This document shows, piece by piece, positions 17,716 to 27,854 of a stretch of 64,000 bases of DNA. The stretch lies in NCBI GenBank assembly GCA_024640825.1, contig JAHEEG010000002.1, positions 1 through 64,000 of the forward strand, read 5' to 3'. The notes under the pieces are model-generated. The model made no database searches. It saw only the letters and a list, made by a program, of their open reading frames with translations, and was not told where the DNA came from. How positions within the stretch are numbered: the first letter of the stretch is position 1; every line of letters starts with the position of its first letter. The stretch comes from Gammaproteobacteria bacterium (GTDB lineage Bacteria > Pseudomonadota > Gammaproteobacteria > Pseudomonadales > Azotimanducaceae). Made by a program: the position numbers and the translations under genes.

Positions 17716-19821
17716 TCAGTTCTGCCAGTGATAGGTTATGGTCGCTCGAACGGTTCTCGGCTCCAGCGGATGAAAATGGATATCTTCCACACCCTCAGCA
17801 GGTTCGCCGGGTAGCCGGGAAGCATAGTAATAGGCGATGTCGTCATCGTCTGAGTCCAGGAGATTGAATACGTCGAGCCGGAACTCCAAAGCACCCCGGC
17901 GGTAGCTGGAGCCCGCGTTCACCAGCCAGGAATTATCCGACCTGACGGAGTTGTCCTCGATCAGAGGTGCCTCGCCCAGATAGCGCACTCTCGCGCTGAG
18001 ACTCCAGCCGTTCGTCCAGTTGGCGTTCGCACCCACCACAAAGGAGCGTTCGACAGCACCCGGGATCTTGCGGCCGCCTTCCTGCGCGGCCTTGAACTCC
18101 GCATCCGTGTAGGTGTACGAGACGTTGATCGCCAGCCAGTCGGCCGGCCTCCAGAAAGAGGCGGCCTCGATCCCGAGGCGCCTGCTGCCGTCGTTGGGCT
18201 CGGTGGTCCCAGCGTCGCCAACGAAGACCAGTTCGGAATCGAGTTCCAGCCAGAAACCCACGAGGGTGGCATTGAAGCGGCGCCCCTGTTCAAAGCGCAG
18301 ACCAAACTCAGCCCCGTTTGACCGAACCAGAACGTCCACAGGGCTCACGGGGTCGCCGCTGCCGGGGTTCAGGGCAATAGTGGCACCGCGGACATCGTTG
18401 GAATGAAATCCGCGCCCCCAGCTGGCATAGCCCTCCAGCTGCGGTCCGAACCGGTAGGCGAAATTAAGCTTGGGGCTGATCAGGCTGTCGTCGCCAGAAT
18501 CGCCGTTGAGCTCGCGGAGCGCCGAGACGTCCCAATGGTAGTAATCAACCCGCGCGCCGAGGGTGGACCTCAACCGTTGCGTGAGGAAGACCTCGGCCTC
18601 GCCGTAGCCACTGACCGATATCTCCTCGACGCTGTCCCGACGGGTCGTCCCAATGCGTGCTCGCGCCACCGTGTCGTAAAGACCAACCTGGTCGATGTCA
18701 TCGTAGTGCAGATCGCTGCCCCAGTTGACGCGTACCGGCCTGTCCCAGAGCTTCGAGTCCACACCTCCGCTCGCCCACAAGCCCCACTGCGAACGATCGT
18801 CACGCTGCTCGAACTCGTCGCCGTTGACCGGGTCATCGAGAAGGTAGGTGAAGTTGGAATACAAGGTGAAGTCGTACTCGACGAAGTAGCCGCCGAACTT
18901 CCACCGCGCAAAATCCAGCTCGCCAGTCACCGCATAACGCTGCGTACGGCCGCCGAGATCCGGGTCGATGAAACCGAGCTCGTCGATAAGGCCGGACCGC
19001 ACCGCCCGCCGCGGGATCTGATCGGTCGCGTTCCATTCACCGTCGTAGCCCTGCAGCGACAGGCGTGCCCTGCCGCCAGCAACATCAAACCCGTAGCTCA
19101 AGAGCAGCTTGTACTGCTCAAGATCCTCATCAATATCCCAGGGACCGTCGTAAAAAGCGGCGTCGAGCGCGCCGGTCAGCACGCCATTGCCCGATCCGCC
19201 AACATCCAAGCTTCCTGCGACAAAGCTGCGGGCGAAATTATCCTTGCCAATGGTTACCTGCAGCAGCGACTCCTCCAGACGTTCGTAGAACGAAAAATCC
19301 ACGCTGCCGGCGGAAGAAAAGTCACCAACGCTGGCATGATAGGGACCCTTACGGTAGGCGGTTGTCTCCACCATCTCGGGAATGATGAAGTTCAGATCCA
19401 GGTAACCCTGGCCGTGGCCGTGGGTGCGCATGTTTACTGGTACGCCACCGGCGCGTGCGAAAAAATCGGTCCCGTGGTCCAGGTTGAAACCCCGGAGGAA
19501 GTACTGGTTCGCTTTCCCCGTCCCAGAGTGCTGCGTTGCCACCATCCCGGGCACCGCTTCCACCAGCTCGCCCACCCGCAGCAGGGGCGGCAAACGGATA
19601 TCGTCGTAACCGACAATGCCTTCGGACGCGGTGTCGGCAATACCGATCAGCTGCAGGGCCCGACCGTAGACGACTACTTCCTCGATCGAGCCTTCGACCG
19701 AGTCTTCGACCAGGTAGTCGCTGGCACCTACTTTTGCTGATTCGGCGACTGCTGCGCCAGCTGCGAACAGCAGGCTCAAACCCACCAGGGCGCGCCACCG
19801 TTTCGAGCAGGGCGCGGTCAC
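17716..19821 (-). CDS. TonB-dependent receptor
   Basis: Signal peptide, plug region GELVEAVPGMVATQHSGTGKANQYFLRGFNLDHGTDF, beta-barrel, C-terminal aromatic TITYHWQN. Confidence 0.94.
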   Translation of the reverse strand: MTAPCSKRWRALVGLSLLFAAGAAVAESAKVGASDYLVEDSVEGSIEEVVVYGRALQLIGIADTASEGIVGYDDIRLPPLLRVGELVEAVPGMVATQHSGTGKANQYFLRGFNLDHGTDFFARAGGVPVNMRTHGHGQGYLDLNFIIPEMVETTAYRKGPYHASVGDFSSAGSVDFSFYERLEESLLQVTIGKDNFARSFVAGSLDVGGSGNGVLTGALDAAFYDGPWDIDEDLEQYKLLLSYGFDVAGGRARLSLQGYDGEWNATDQIPRRAVRSGLIDELGFIDPDLGGRTQRYAVTGELDFARWKFGGYFVEYDFTLYSNFTYLLDDPVNGDEFEQRDDRSQWGLWASGGVDSKLWDRPVRVNWGSDLHYDDIDQVGLYDTVARARIGTTRRDSVEEISVSGYGEAEVFLTQRLRSTLGARVDYYHWDVSALRELNGDSGDDSLISPKLNFAYRFGPQLEGYASWGRGFHSNDVRGATIALNPGSGDPVSPVDVLVRSNGAEFGLRFEQGRRFNATLVGFWLELDSELVFVGDAGTTEPNDGSRRLGIEAASFWRPADWLAINVSYTYTDAEFKAAQEGGRKIPGAVERSFVVGANANWTNGWSLSARVRYLGEAPLIEDNSVRSDNSWLVNAGSSYRRGALEFRLDVFNLLDSDDDDIAYYYASRLPGEPAEGVEDIHFHPLEPRTVRATITYHWQN

Positions 19822-20044
19822 TCAACACCTCTCATCGTCGTTGTCTTCACCGCATGGCAAACAAAAAAATCTATCAGGCCCCGATACAGGTGTTACACAG
19901 CGGCAATGAACCCGGCGTGACGTTCTCAGCCCGCAACACGCAGGCTCTGCCGATGTGCGCCATGAATAGTTCTGCCCCCTTACTGCCGTTCACGGGGCGA
20001 ATCTTCTGGCAACACACGTCCGAGTTTTTAGCCGAGGGCCTCAC

Positions 20045-20068
20045 TTATAGCAAGTATGCTTACTATAA
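20045..20068. promoter_or_regulatory. 24-bp near-palindrome, candidate operator or hairpin upstream of the TonB receptor
   Basis: TTATAGCAAGTATGCTTACTATAA; all non-Watson-Crick positions are G:T. Confidence 0.5.
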
Positions 20069-20151
20069 AGAGTTTTCCATACAGCTGCCAGTAACGCGCC
20101 ACGGCCACATGAGAGTCTACTCGCTCGGCTTAAGCACGGGTTTTCTGGCAA

Positions 20152-21090
20152 TCAGCTGGTATTCCTGACCCTCGTGCTGACCAGCCTGTGGTCCACACCG
20201 AGCACCGCCACGATGTCGGAACGCTCGGGCATGGTCTCGAACATCCAGCGCGTGATCCGCTCGTAATGGGCAACAAATCGATCCAGCTGATCCGCCGTCA
20301 TGCGCCGGTCTGCAGGCAGATCCTGTTCCTGTTGCGTGCGCCAGCGGGTTACCGCCGCCATGTCCGGGACCCGGAGGTAAAGCCAGAATTCGACCTGCGC
20401 CCACAGGCGCGCGTAGTCCCGCAGCAGCGCCTCATTGACGAATCTGCGCCAGTGGCCTTCAGGGTCTTCAACGGACTCCAAAGCGTTCAACGGGCTCGCC
20501 AGAAGGCTCTCCGGTTGCGGAGGAGCACCCAGGCACCAGCCCTCCAGCACAAAGCAGTCCAGGGGCGCCCGCACCCTGGGCCACGCGTCCGGCGGGCAAC
20601 GATCGTCCCGCCCCTTATCAAATCGGGGCAGAGCCACCCACCCGCTGCCCTTCAACGCGCGCAGGGTACGCCGGCAAAGGCCGACATCGTGGGTGCCGGG
20701 CACCCCCCGGGTGACCAGCAGGGGGTGTACCGTTGCTGCCAGCTCGCGACGCTCGTCGAGGGTAAGGTAAAAGTCGTCAATGGAACCGGTGGCGGCTCGA
20801 ACTTCCAGCCGTTGCAGGGCATCTACCAGGAGCGCCGCCAACGTGCTTTTGCCAGCGCCCTGACCACCGCTGATGCCGATCACGCGGGGCAGCAGATGCA
20901 CGCTTTCGGGGTTACTACTCGTGTTCTTGCTTGTCTCCGACCCCGAACCACCTGCGAAACGGAATGCCAGGCCGGCAGCCAGCACCCGCCAGTCCTCCGG
21001 CGCCTGAGCGTCCAGCTGGCCAAGCAGCCTCTGCAGCTCCGGATCCCCGCTGTCGATCCCCAGCCGCGTGAATACCTCGGCGCGATTCAC
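20152..21090 (-). CDS. D-glycerate 3-kinase-like P-loop kinase
   Basis: VIGISGGQGAGKSTLAALLVDALQ Walker A; ATGSIDDFYLTLDER; GVPGTHDVGLCRRTL; PLDCFVLEGWCLGAPPQP; GLYK/YggC-type motifs. Confidence 0.85.
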   Translation of the reverse strand: MNRAEVFTRLGIDSGDPELQRLLGQLDAQAPEDWRVLAAGLAFRFAGGSGSETSKNTSSNPESVHLLPRVIGISGGQGAGKSTLAALLVDALQRLEVRAATGSIDDFYLTLDERRELAATVHPLLVTRGVPGTHDVGLCRRTLRALKGSGWVALPRFDKGRDDRCPPDAWPRVRAPLDCFVLEGWCLGAPPQPESLLASPLNALESVEDPEGHWRRFVNEALLRDYARLWAQVEFWLYLRVPDMAAVTRWRTQQEQDLPADRRMTADQLDRFVAHYERITRWMFETMPERSDIVAVLGVDHRLVSTRVRNTS

Positions 21091-21200
21091 GCACCCAAGC
21101 TCTGGCGACGGGCAGCGTCCAGATCGATGCTCGATCCTGGAGTACGGGAACCATCATCTGTCACCGGGTCTAACCTCTAGGCCGTGGAAAAGCACCCATC

Positions 21201-21848
21201 ATGACATTCATCAGATCTGCGAGCATCTGGTACGACCGTGGCCTGCAGTTTGTACGACACTTCGACGGCGCGGCATCATTGCTTCTGCGCCTGATCCTGG
21301 CGCCGGTACTCATCGCCGCAGGCTGGGAAAAGCTCGCTGGGGACAACTGGTTCCATAACCAGATGGATGCCTTTCCGTTCCCTTTCAACGTGCTGCCGGC
21401 GGACATTTCCTGGTTTCTTGCGGCCTGGACAGAATTCCTCGGTGGTATCGCGCTGCTGTTGGGCCTGGCCGTGCGGCTGATGGCCATTCCCCTAGCGGTC
21501 ACGATGTTCGTTGCCGCGTATGCGGTTCACTTAGACAACGGGTGGCCCGCGATCGCACCGTCCGATCCACCGGCCTTCTGCATCCCGGGGTCCGAGGCCT
21601 ATAAGGCATCGACTGTCTTTGAACGCTACGTCAGCTGCTACAATGTCAACGAGCGCACAATCGAAGCCTCCAAGCGCCTGAGCATCGCCAAAGACATCCT
21701 CCGCGATCACGGCAACTACGGCTACCTGGACAGCAGCGGCAGCCTGGTCAAGCTGAACGGCGGTATCGAGTTTGCCGCCATCTACTTTTCCATGCTGATC
21801 GCGCTGGTGATCATCGGCGGCGGGCGTTATCTCAGTCTGGACTACTAA
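21201..21848 (+). CDS. DoxX family membrane protein
   Basis: LRLILAPVLIAAGWEKLAG...FPFNVLPADISWFLAAWTEFLGGIALLLGLAVRLMAIPLAVTMFVA; four hydrophobic segments. Confidence 0.88.
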   Translation: MTFIRSASIWYDRGLQFVRHFDGAASLLLRLILAPVLIAAGWEKLAGDNWFHNQMDAFPFPFNVLPADISWFLAAWTEFLGGIALLLGLAVRLMAIPLAVTMFVAAYAVHLDNGWPAIAPSDPPAFCIPGSEAYKASTVFERYVSCYNVNERTIEASKRLSIAKDILRDHGNYGYLDSSGSLVKLNGGIEFAAIYFSMLIALVIIGGGRYLSLDY

Positions 21849-21913
21849 CTGGGTTGGTGGTTGCGCGACGCCCACACCGCGGCTGGCAGCTGATGAAGCC
21901 CCCTGATTCGCCG

Positions 21914-21919
21914 TATAAT
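21914..21919 (+). promoter_or_regulatory. Candidate -10 box upstream of the M16 peptidase gene
   Basis: Perfect TATAAT 33 bp before the ATG; no clear -35 element seen. Confidence 0.35.
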
Positions 21920-21951
21920 TTGCGACCGCATCTGAAGCAGTACCTGTCGGC

Positions 21952-24810
21952 ATGAGGAAATACCCCTTGAGAATCTTCGCTTCCGTCCTGATGGGCGTCA
22001 TTTTTACGTCGCTCCTGGCAGCGTGCTCCAGTAACCCCGCCTCGGACCTAAATCGTCCTGTCACCGACAGCGGCGGGCCGATTGTTCTGGAGCAAAGCCC
22101 CAACGACGATCGCGAGTACCGCTATCTGACCCTGGATAACGACCTGCGGGTGCTGCTCGTATCGGACCCCGGAACCGACAAAGCGGCGGCCTCTCTGGCG
22201 GTATTCCGGGGCAGCTACGACGAGCCGGACGCTTATCCCGGGCTGGCACACTTCCTCGAGCACATGCTGTTCATCGGTACCGAAAAATATCCCGAGGTGG
22301 ACGCCTATCAGCATTTCATCTCGCAACACGGTGGCGCCTCGAATGCGTATACCGCTGGCGATCATACCAACTACTTTTTCGACATCCAGCCGGATCAGTT
22401 TCCCGCTGCCATGGATCGCTTTTCCCAGTTTTTCATCAGCCCGCTGCTGGATGCCGACTACGTTGATCGCGAGAAGAACGCGGTAAATTCCGAGTACCAG
22501 ATGCAACTGCGCAACGATGACTGGCGCAGCATGGCCGTCAACACCGTCGCCGTTAACCCCGAGCATCCGGATTCACGGTTCAGCATCGGCAGCCTAGAAA
22601 CGCTGGATGCTGGTGTTCAGGAGGCGCTGCAGACGTTTTTCGAGCAGGAGTACTCCGCTGACCAGATGGCGCTGGTAGCGCTCAGCAACCAGCCGCTGGA
22701 CGAGATGGAAGCCTGGATAGTGCCCATGTTCAGCCCGATCGAAAATCGCAACCTGGGCCCCGCATCCCGAGAAGAGTCGTTGTACGTAGAGGGTTCCCTA
22801 CCGACGCAACTCTACTTTCAGACCATCAAGGAAGGCTACAAGGTTAGCTACAGCTTCCCGATTCCAGCCACATACCCCTACTACCGGCAGAAACCCGATC
22901 AGTACATCAGCAATCTACTCGGCCACGAAGGCGAGGGCAGCCTCTACCAGCGCCTCAAGCGAGAGGGCTGGACGGAATCTCTGGCCACCGGCGTGGCCAA
23001 CGTCGACGAGAACAACAGCCTGATCGTGCTGGAGATCAACCTCACCGAAACAGGCTACGCCAATCTGGAGCGCGTCAACGAGCTGACGTTCCGCTACATC
23101 AACCTGCTCAAGCAATCGCCACCCGAACCCTGGCGATACGCCGAACAGGCTCGGGTCGCCGAGCTGGGCTTTCGTTTCCAGGAAAAGTCTTCGGCCACCG
23201 GCTTCGTCTACCGGACAGCGCCCGCCTTCATGCACTACCCACCGTCGGAAGTGCTGGTGGCTCCCTACCTGATGAGCGGTTTCGACGCGTCGCTCATCAA
23301 CGCATTTCTGAAACGACTCGACGTCGACAACGTCATCGTCGAGATCAGTGGCCCCGACGTTCCCGTGGACAGCCTGGAGCCCTGGTTCAAGGTTCCCTAT
23401 CAGCTGGTCTCAGGGCCACCGGCGGGCGCACTGAATGTCACAACCGACACCATGACTGGCAACGGGCTCAGCCTGCCCGCGCCAAACCCCTACCTGCCCG
23501 TAGATCTCCAGGTGCTGGCCGAGGACGGCAAGCTTCCCGAATTGCGCTACGAGAGCGCCGGTCTCGCGCTCTGGGAAGACCGCGACACCAGTTTCGGCAC
23601 GCCCAGAGCCAACCTTTTCCTTTCGCTGGGTATCGACGGGGGCATTCTATCTGCGGAGGATCTGGCCATGGCTTCGATTTACCGAAGCCTTGTGACTGAC
23701 TCGTTGTCCGCGGAGGTCTATCCCGCCTACCTCGCCGGCCTCGGCTACGCTATCGGCGTCGACGGCATGGGGTTCGAACTCTCGATTTCCGGGTACAGCG
23801 ACAAACAGCTGGTGCTGCTGCGTACGGTGCTTGACGGGTTAACCCGGCTGGAAATCGACCCTGAGCGCTTTTCGGCGTTCAAAGAAGAACTCCTCCGGGA
23901 GTGGGGCAACTATCGGGACGAACGACCCTATACCCAGACCTACGGCGCCCTGAGCTACCTGCTGCTGTCCAGCCGCTGGCCGCCGGAAGCCCTCATCGCG
24001 GAGCTGGAAAAACGCAGCGTGGAAGACCTGCAGCGCTGGCGCGCCGCGCGGATGTCCGGTTTCAACGTTGTTGGGCTCCAGGCCGGCAACGTGGCCGATC
24101 TCGAGGGCCGCGATCTTGTCGGATTGCTGAAGTCGGAACTACCGCTGAGAGATTTCCCCAGGGTCGAGCCGAGCGTGAAATCCATCGATACGGCATGGCG
24201 GCATCAGATTCCTATTGATCACCAGGATGCCTCAATCGTGCTGTACCTGCAGGACCCGGACAGCGCCATCAGGTCCCGCGCCCTCAGCTCCCTGGCTGGC
24301 CAGATGATCAAGCAGTCGTATTTCACCAGCCTGCGCACTGAGCAACAGTTGGGCTACGTGGTCTCGGTCAGTGCACAGACCATAAGAGATCGCGGCGGCC
24401 TCGCGTTCATCGTTCAGTCTCCCGTGGCTTCGCCCGCAAAGCTCGAGGCGCTGACCCGCGAGTTTCTCAACAAGGAACTGAACGCGGTAGCGCAGATGGG
24501 GCACGATGAGTTCCAGCGCTTTCAGAACGGGCTGGTGGGTCAGCTGACAGAGAAAGATCGAAATCTGGGGGAGCGTAGCCGACGGTACTGGACCAATCTG
24601 CAGCTGGGTATAACTACTTTTGATACCCGGCAACGTATAGCGGCGGCAGCGGCAAATCTGAGCAAAGAAGACGTGCTGACCTATCTGCGTCAGCTGGTGG
24701 CTCGCTTCGACCAGGAGCGGCTGATCGTTTTCAGTAGCGGTAGATTCGAGGATGCGCCCCAGGGCGGACCAGAACTCATTGATGTAGCGGGCTTCAAGAG
24801 CGCAGGTTGA
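21952..24810 (+). CDS. Insulinase-family (M16) zinc metalloprotease, probable lipoprotein
   Basis: Lipobox SLLAACSS; HFLEHMLFIGTEKYPE (HxxEH); multi-domain pitrilysin-like length of 952 aa. Confidence 0.95.
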   Translation: MRKYPLRIFASVLMGVIFTSLLAACSSNPASDLNRPVTDSGGPIVLEQSPNDDREYRYLTLDNDLRVLLVSDPGTDKAAASLAVFRGSYDEPDAYPGLAHFLEHMLFIGTEKYPEVDAYQHFISQHGGASNAYTAGDHTNYFFDIQPDQFPAAMDRFSQFFISPLLDADYVDREKNAVNSEYQMQLRNDDWRSMAVNTVAVNPEHPDSRFSIGSLETLDAGVQEALQTFFEQEYSADQMALVALSNQPLDEMEAWIVPMFSPIENRNLGPASREESLYVEGSLPTQLYFQTIKEGYKVSYSFPIPATYPYYRQKPDQYISNLLGHEGEGSLYQRLKREGWTESLATGVANVDENNSLIVLEINLTETGYANLERVNELTFRYINLLKQSPPEPWRYAEQARVAELGFRFQEKSSATGFVYRTAPAFMHYPPSEVLVAPYLMSGFDASLINAFLKRLDVDNVIVEISGPDVPVDSLEPWFKVPYQLVSGPPAGALNVTTDTMTGNGLSLPAPNPYLPVDLQVLAEDGKLPELRYESAGLALWEDRDTSFGTPRANLFLSLGIDGGILSAEDLAMASIYRSLVTDSLSAEVYPAYLAGLGYAIGVDGMGFELSISGYSDKQLVLLRTVLDGLTRLEIDPERFSAFKEELLREWGNYRDERPYTQTYGALSYLLLSSRWPPEALIAELEKRSVEDLQRWRAARMSGFNVVGLQAGNVADLEGRDLVGLLKSELPLRDFPRVEPSVKSIDTAWRHQIPIDHQDASIVLYLQDPDSAIRSRALSSLAGQMIKQSYFTSLRTEQQLGYVVSVSAQTIRDRGGLAFIVQSPVASPAKLEALTREFLNKELNAVAQMGHDEFQRFQNGLVGQLTEKDRNLGERSRRYWTNLQLGITTFDTRQRIAAAAANLSKEDVLTYLRQLVARFDQERLIVFSSGRFEDAPQGGPELIDVAGFKSAG

Positions 24811-24842
24811 GGACGGCCCGTGCAGGGCGATCTCTGGCGACG

Positions 24843-26960
24843 TCAGCCTGTCGCTGAGCCGATACGGGTCGCGTCTGGCGCTGCCGGAATCAGATCGGAT
24901 TTGGAAATCCCCAGCCGCATCCGATAGGGCGGAAGCGAGTCGAGCAGCGCGCGGCCATAGCGCTTCGTCAGGATGCGCTTGTCCAGCAGCGTTATGCGGC
25001 CATGGTCTGCTTCGTGACGAATGAGTCGGCCGCATGCCTGAACCAGACGCAGAGCAGCATCGGGCACCGAGATCTCATAGAACGGGTTCCGGCCCTGGGA
25101 CTCCGCCCACTCGGCCATCGCCTGATCCACCGGGTCGTCGGGCACGGCAAACGGCAGCTTCGCGATGACCACATGCCGACAATAGTCGTCAGGCAGGTCA
25201 ACGCCCTCGGCGAAGCTGGCGAGCCCGACCAGATAGCTGACTTGCCCCGCGTCCACGGCGGCACGATGAGCCTCCAGCAGGGCCTGCTTGGAACCCTCCC
25301 CCTGCACCCGCAGCTTATCGGCAAACTTATCCGGCAGCTGCCTGAGCACCTCGTGTAGCTGCCGCCAGGACGTGAAGAGGACAAGGCCGCTGGGCTCGGG
25401 GGTCAGCAGCATCGGCAACAGCGAAGCGACTTCCTCACTGTGGGCGGCAAAATTGCTGGGATCCGATTCCATATCAGGCACTCGGAAGGTTGCTATGTTG
25501 GGGTAATCGAACGGGCTGGGAATACGCAGCCCGTTGACCCCCTGCAGACCGGTTCGTTCAAAAAAGCGATCGAAACGTCCCAGGGCTGTCAGGGTGGCGG
25601 ACGTGCAGATGGCGGCAAAACAACGATCCCAGAGATGTTCCTGTAGCAGATGACCGGGCTCTATGGGCGCGCTCACCAGCTCCACGTCCTGCTCCGACCG
25701 GTTCGCCCATCGGGCATGCACGCCCGTACGCCCGTCCAGCCCGGCAAATTGCCGCAGCATCGCCAGAACCCCTGCGGCCCGTGTCTGCTGTTGCCCCAGC
25801 ACCGGCAGCCAGTCTTCGGCTTCGAAACCGTTCTGCCACTGAATTTCGCCGGCCAGCACGTCCTGCAGCATCTCATGGGTCTTGATTAGATCGGCGTGCA
25901 CTTCCCCGATCGGGCCAGCGGCGGAGTCGGCCAGCGCCTGAAGATCCGCAGGCACTTCGCCGAGACGAAACCGATAAATTTGCAGCGTCTCGTCTCGCTC
26001 GGCAAACGGCAGAAGGTCCACGGCGCCGTGCAGCAGGCGCAGACCTTCCTGCGCCTGCGCGCCTTTATCGGCAACCCGCGTCGCGAGATGCACCAGGTCA
26101 TCGGGCCTGGCAAAGCGCTGGGTCATGCTGCCTAGAACAGCCGCAACGTTGTCCAGCCAGGTACAGGTAGCGAGAAGCCGGGCACGGGCTGCAAAGTGCT
26201 GCTGAGTTTTATCCGGAAGATGATGCGCCTCGTCCAGCACGTAAATTGACTCTTCCGGGTCGGGCAGCACCGCCCCGCCTCCCAGAGACAGATCCGCGAG
26301 CACCAGGTCATGATTTGCAACGATGACGTCGACACCGTCCAGGCCGCTGCGCGCCTTGAAAAAGGGACACTGCTTGAAAAAACCACATTTACTGTTAGCG
26401 CAGCCGCGATGATCCGTGGTGACCTGGCGCCACATCTGCTCGTCCACGCCTCCGGACCAGCTGTCCAGCTCGCCGTCCCAGCTTCGATCCGCAAAGGCTT
26501 TCAGCATGGACTGATACAGGGCAGTTCCATCCTCGCTCAAGGCGTCGAACAGGGGAATCTCCTGCTGGTCGTCATAGCGCAGCCGGTCATCCAGACGCTT
26601 GAGACAGACATAGCGACCGCGCCCCTTGGCCAGCGCGTAGGTGAAGCGAATGCCCGCGTTGCGCTGCAGGTCGGGCAGGTCCCTCAACACCACCTGCTCC
26701 TGCAGGGCAACGGTAGCCGAACTGACAATGACCGACTTTCCGAGCGCCCGGGCGATTGGTATGGCTGGAAGGGTGTAACCGGCGGTTTTACCCGTACCGG
26801 TTCCCGCTTCAACGGCGAGAATTCTGGGGGCCTCTCCGGTCAGGGTTCTGGCCACCTGCGCAACCATCTCCCGTTGGCCCCGCCGCGCGCGGAAACCCCG
26901 CGCCTGTAACCAGGCCCGATAGGCTTCCTGAATCTCGGTTTTCAGCGCGTCAGTGAGCAC
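24843..26960 (-). CDS. dinG: ATP-dependent DNA helicase, DinG family
   Basis: VEAGTGTGKTAGYTLPAI Walker A, VLDEAHHLPD DEAH box, four-Cys FeS region (CLKRLDD..CANSKCGFFKQCPF), HVVIAKLPFAVPDDP..QACGRLIRHEADHG. Confidence 0.93.
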   Translation of the reverse strand: MLTDALKTEIQEAYRAWLQARGFRARRGQREMVAQVARTLTGEAPRILAVEAGTGTGKTAGYTLPAIPIARALGKSVIVSSATVALQEQVVLRDLPDLQRNAGIRFTYALAKGRGRYVCLKRLDDRLRYDDQQEIPLFDALSEDGTALYQSMLKAFADRSWDGELDSWSGGVDEQMWRQVTTDHRGCANSKCGFFKQCPFFKARSGLDGVDVIVANHDLVLADLSLGGGAVLPDPEESIYVLDEAHHLPDKTQQHFAARARLLATCTWLDNVAAVLGSMTQRFARPDDLVHLATRVADKGAQAQEGLRLLHGAVDLLPFAERDETLQIYRFRLGEVPADLQALADSAAGPIGEVHADLIKTHEMLQDVLAGEIQWQNGFEAEDWLPVLGQQQTRAAGVLAMLRQFAGLDGRTGVHARWANRSEQDVELVSAPIEPGHLLQEHLWDRCFAAICTSATLTALGRFDRFFERTGLQGVNGLRIPSPFDYPNIATFRVPDMESDPSNFAAHSEEVASLLPMLLTPEPSGLVLFTSWRQLHEVLRQLPDKFADKLRVQGEGSKQALLEAHRAAVDAGQVSYLVGLASFAEGVDLPDDYCRHVVIAKLPFAVPDDPVDQAMAEWAESQGRNPFYEISVPDAALRLVQACGRLIRHEADHGRITLLDKRILTKRYGRALLDSLPPYRMRLGISKSDLIPAAPDATRIGSATG

Positions 26961-27133
26961 GGCCAGACCAGCGGGGTGTCACACACCGGCCCTGGCAGCG
27001 GTGAAGGCAGACATGAGATGTGGGGGAAATCACCGCCGCAGCTTAGCCCGCCCGGATGAGACGCACCAGCGCAGATGTCTGATCCAGGCCGCCGAGTAAG
27101 CCCGGATAGAAGTGGTTCGACCATATCGGGAAT

Positions 27134-27159
27134 ATTATTAAATCATTTGTTTTAATAAT
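27134..27159. promoter_or_regulatory. Palindromic candidate TetR operator 1
   Basis: ATTATTAAA-TCATTTGT-TTTAATAAT; perfect 9-bp arms. Confidence 0.65.
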
Positions 27160-27164
27160 CATGG

Positions 27165-27178
27165 ATTAATGTTTTAAT
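27165..27178. promoter_or_regulatory. Palindromic candidate TetR operator 2
   Basis: ATTAA-TGTT-TTAAT immediately before the tetR start codon. Confidence 0.5.
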
Positions 27179-27185
27179 TCTGCCC

Positions 27186-27854
27186 ATGCCAGAACGAGAA
27201 GACACGCGCGCCCTCCTGCTCGCCACAGCGGTCCGCCTCTTCGGAACCCACGGTTACGACGGTGTAACCACGCGCATGCTGGCCGAAGCAGCAGGGGCCA
27301 ACATCGCCGCGATCAAGTACCACTTCGGCAGCAAAGATGAACTCTATCTCGGGGTTATCGACCACATCGTCCAGCTGGTCACACCGCGTCTGGACCTGGT
27401 CCTGAGCATGGCGGGTCAAGCGAGATCGATTGCCAGTAACGACCCGACGCGCCAGGCGGTGCTGGTGACCCAGCTGGTGGAAGCGGTGCTGTCGATACTG
27501 CTACGCACGCCCGCGCTGAAGCCCATGGTTCCCTTCGTCCTGAGGGAACTGTTTGTGCCGGGGCCGCATTTCAATCGTCTCTACGATGCTGTACCCCGTC
27601 GGCTGCACGAAGCGCTGACCGATCTGGTCGCCTGGGTGCTGGGCATGGCAGCCGACGCGCCGGAAACCATCGTCCGCACCCACGCGCTGGTCGGCCAGCT
27701 GGTGGTGTTTCAGATCGGTCGCGGCATTCTGCAGCGCCGGTTGGGTATCGACGACTACGGTGATGCCGAGATCGATCTCATACAGCGGCAGGCCGGCCGG
27801 TCGATACTCATGAGCCTTGGGCTGCCCACCCCTGATTCGGATCCGGCGCCGTGA
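27186..27854 (+). CDS. TetR/AcrR-family regulator (CerR/YbiH-like C-terminal domain)
   Basis: N-terminal HTH ATAVRLFGTHGYDGVTTRMLAEAAGANIAAIKYHFGSKDELYLGVI. Confidence 0.92.
   Translation: MPEREDTRALLLATAVRLFGTHGYDGVTTRMLAEAAGANIAAIKYHFGSKDELYLGVIDHIVQLVTPRLDLVLSMAGQARSIASNDPTRQAVLVTQLVEAVLSILLRTPALKPMVPFVLRELFVPGPHFNRLYDAVPRRLHEALTDLVAWVLGMAADAPETIVRTHALVGQLVVFQIGRGILQRRLGIDDYGDAEIDLIQRQAGRSILMSLGLPTPDSDPAP

Noticed and set aside
18403-19740. 445-aa plus-strand ORF antisense to the TonB receptor
   Set aside because: Shadow ORF of a strongly supported receptor gene; low-complexity composition and no family motifs.
19858-20010. Possible TPP riboswitch (minus strand CTGAGA followed by ACCTG...) upstream of the TonB receptor
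   Set aside because: Conserved CCC before the ACCTG block and the GCGNAGGGA block are missing; could not build the P2/P4 helices.
19822-20151. Possible cobalamin riboswitch upstream of the TonB receptor
   Set aside because: No B12-box-like AGYCAGGAGACCTGCC sequence found on the minus strand.
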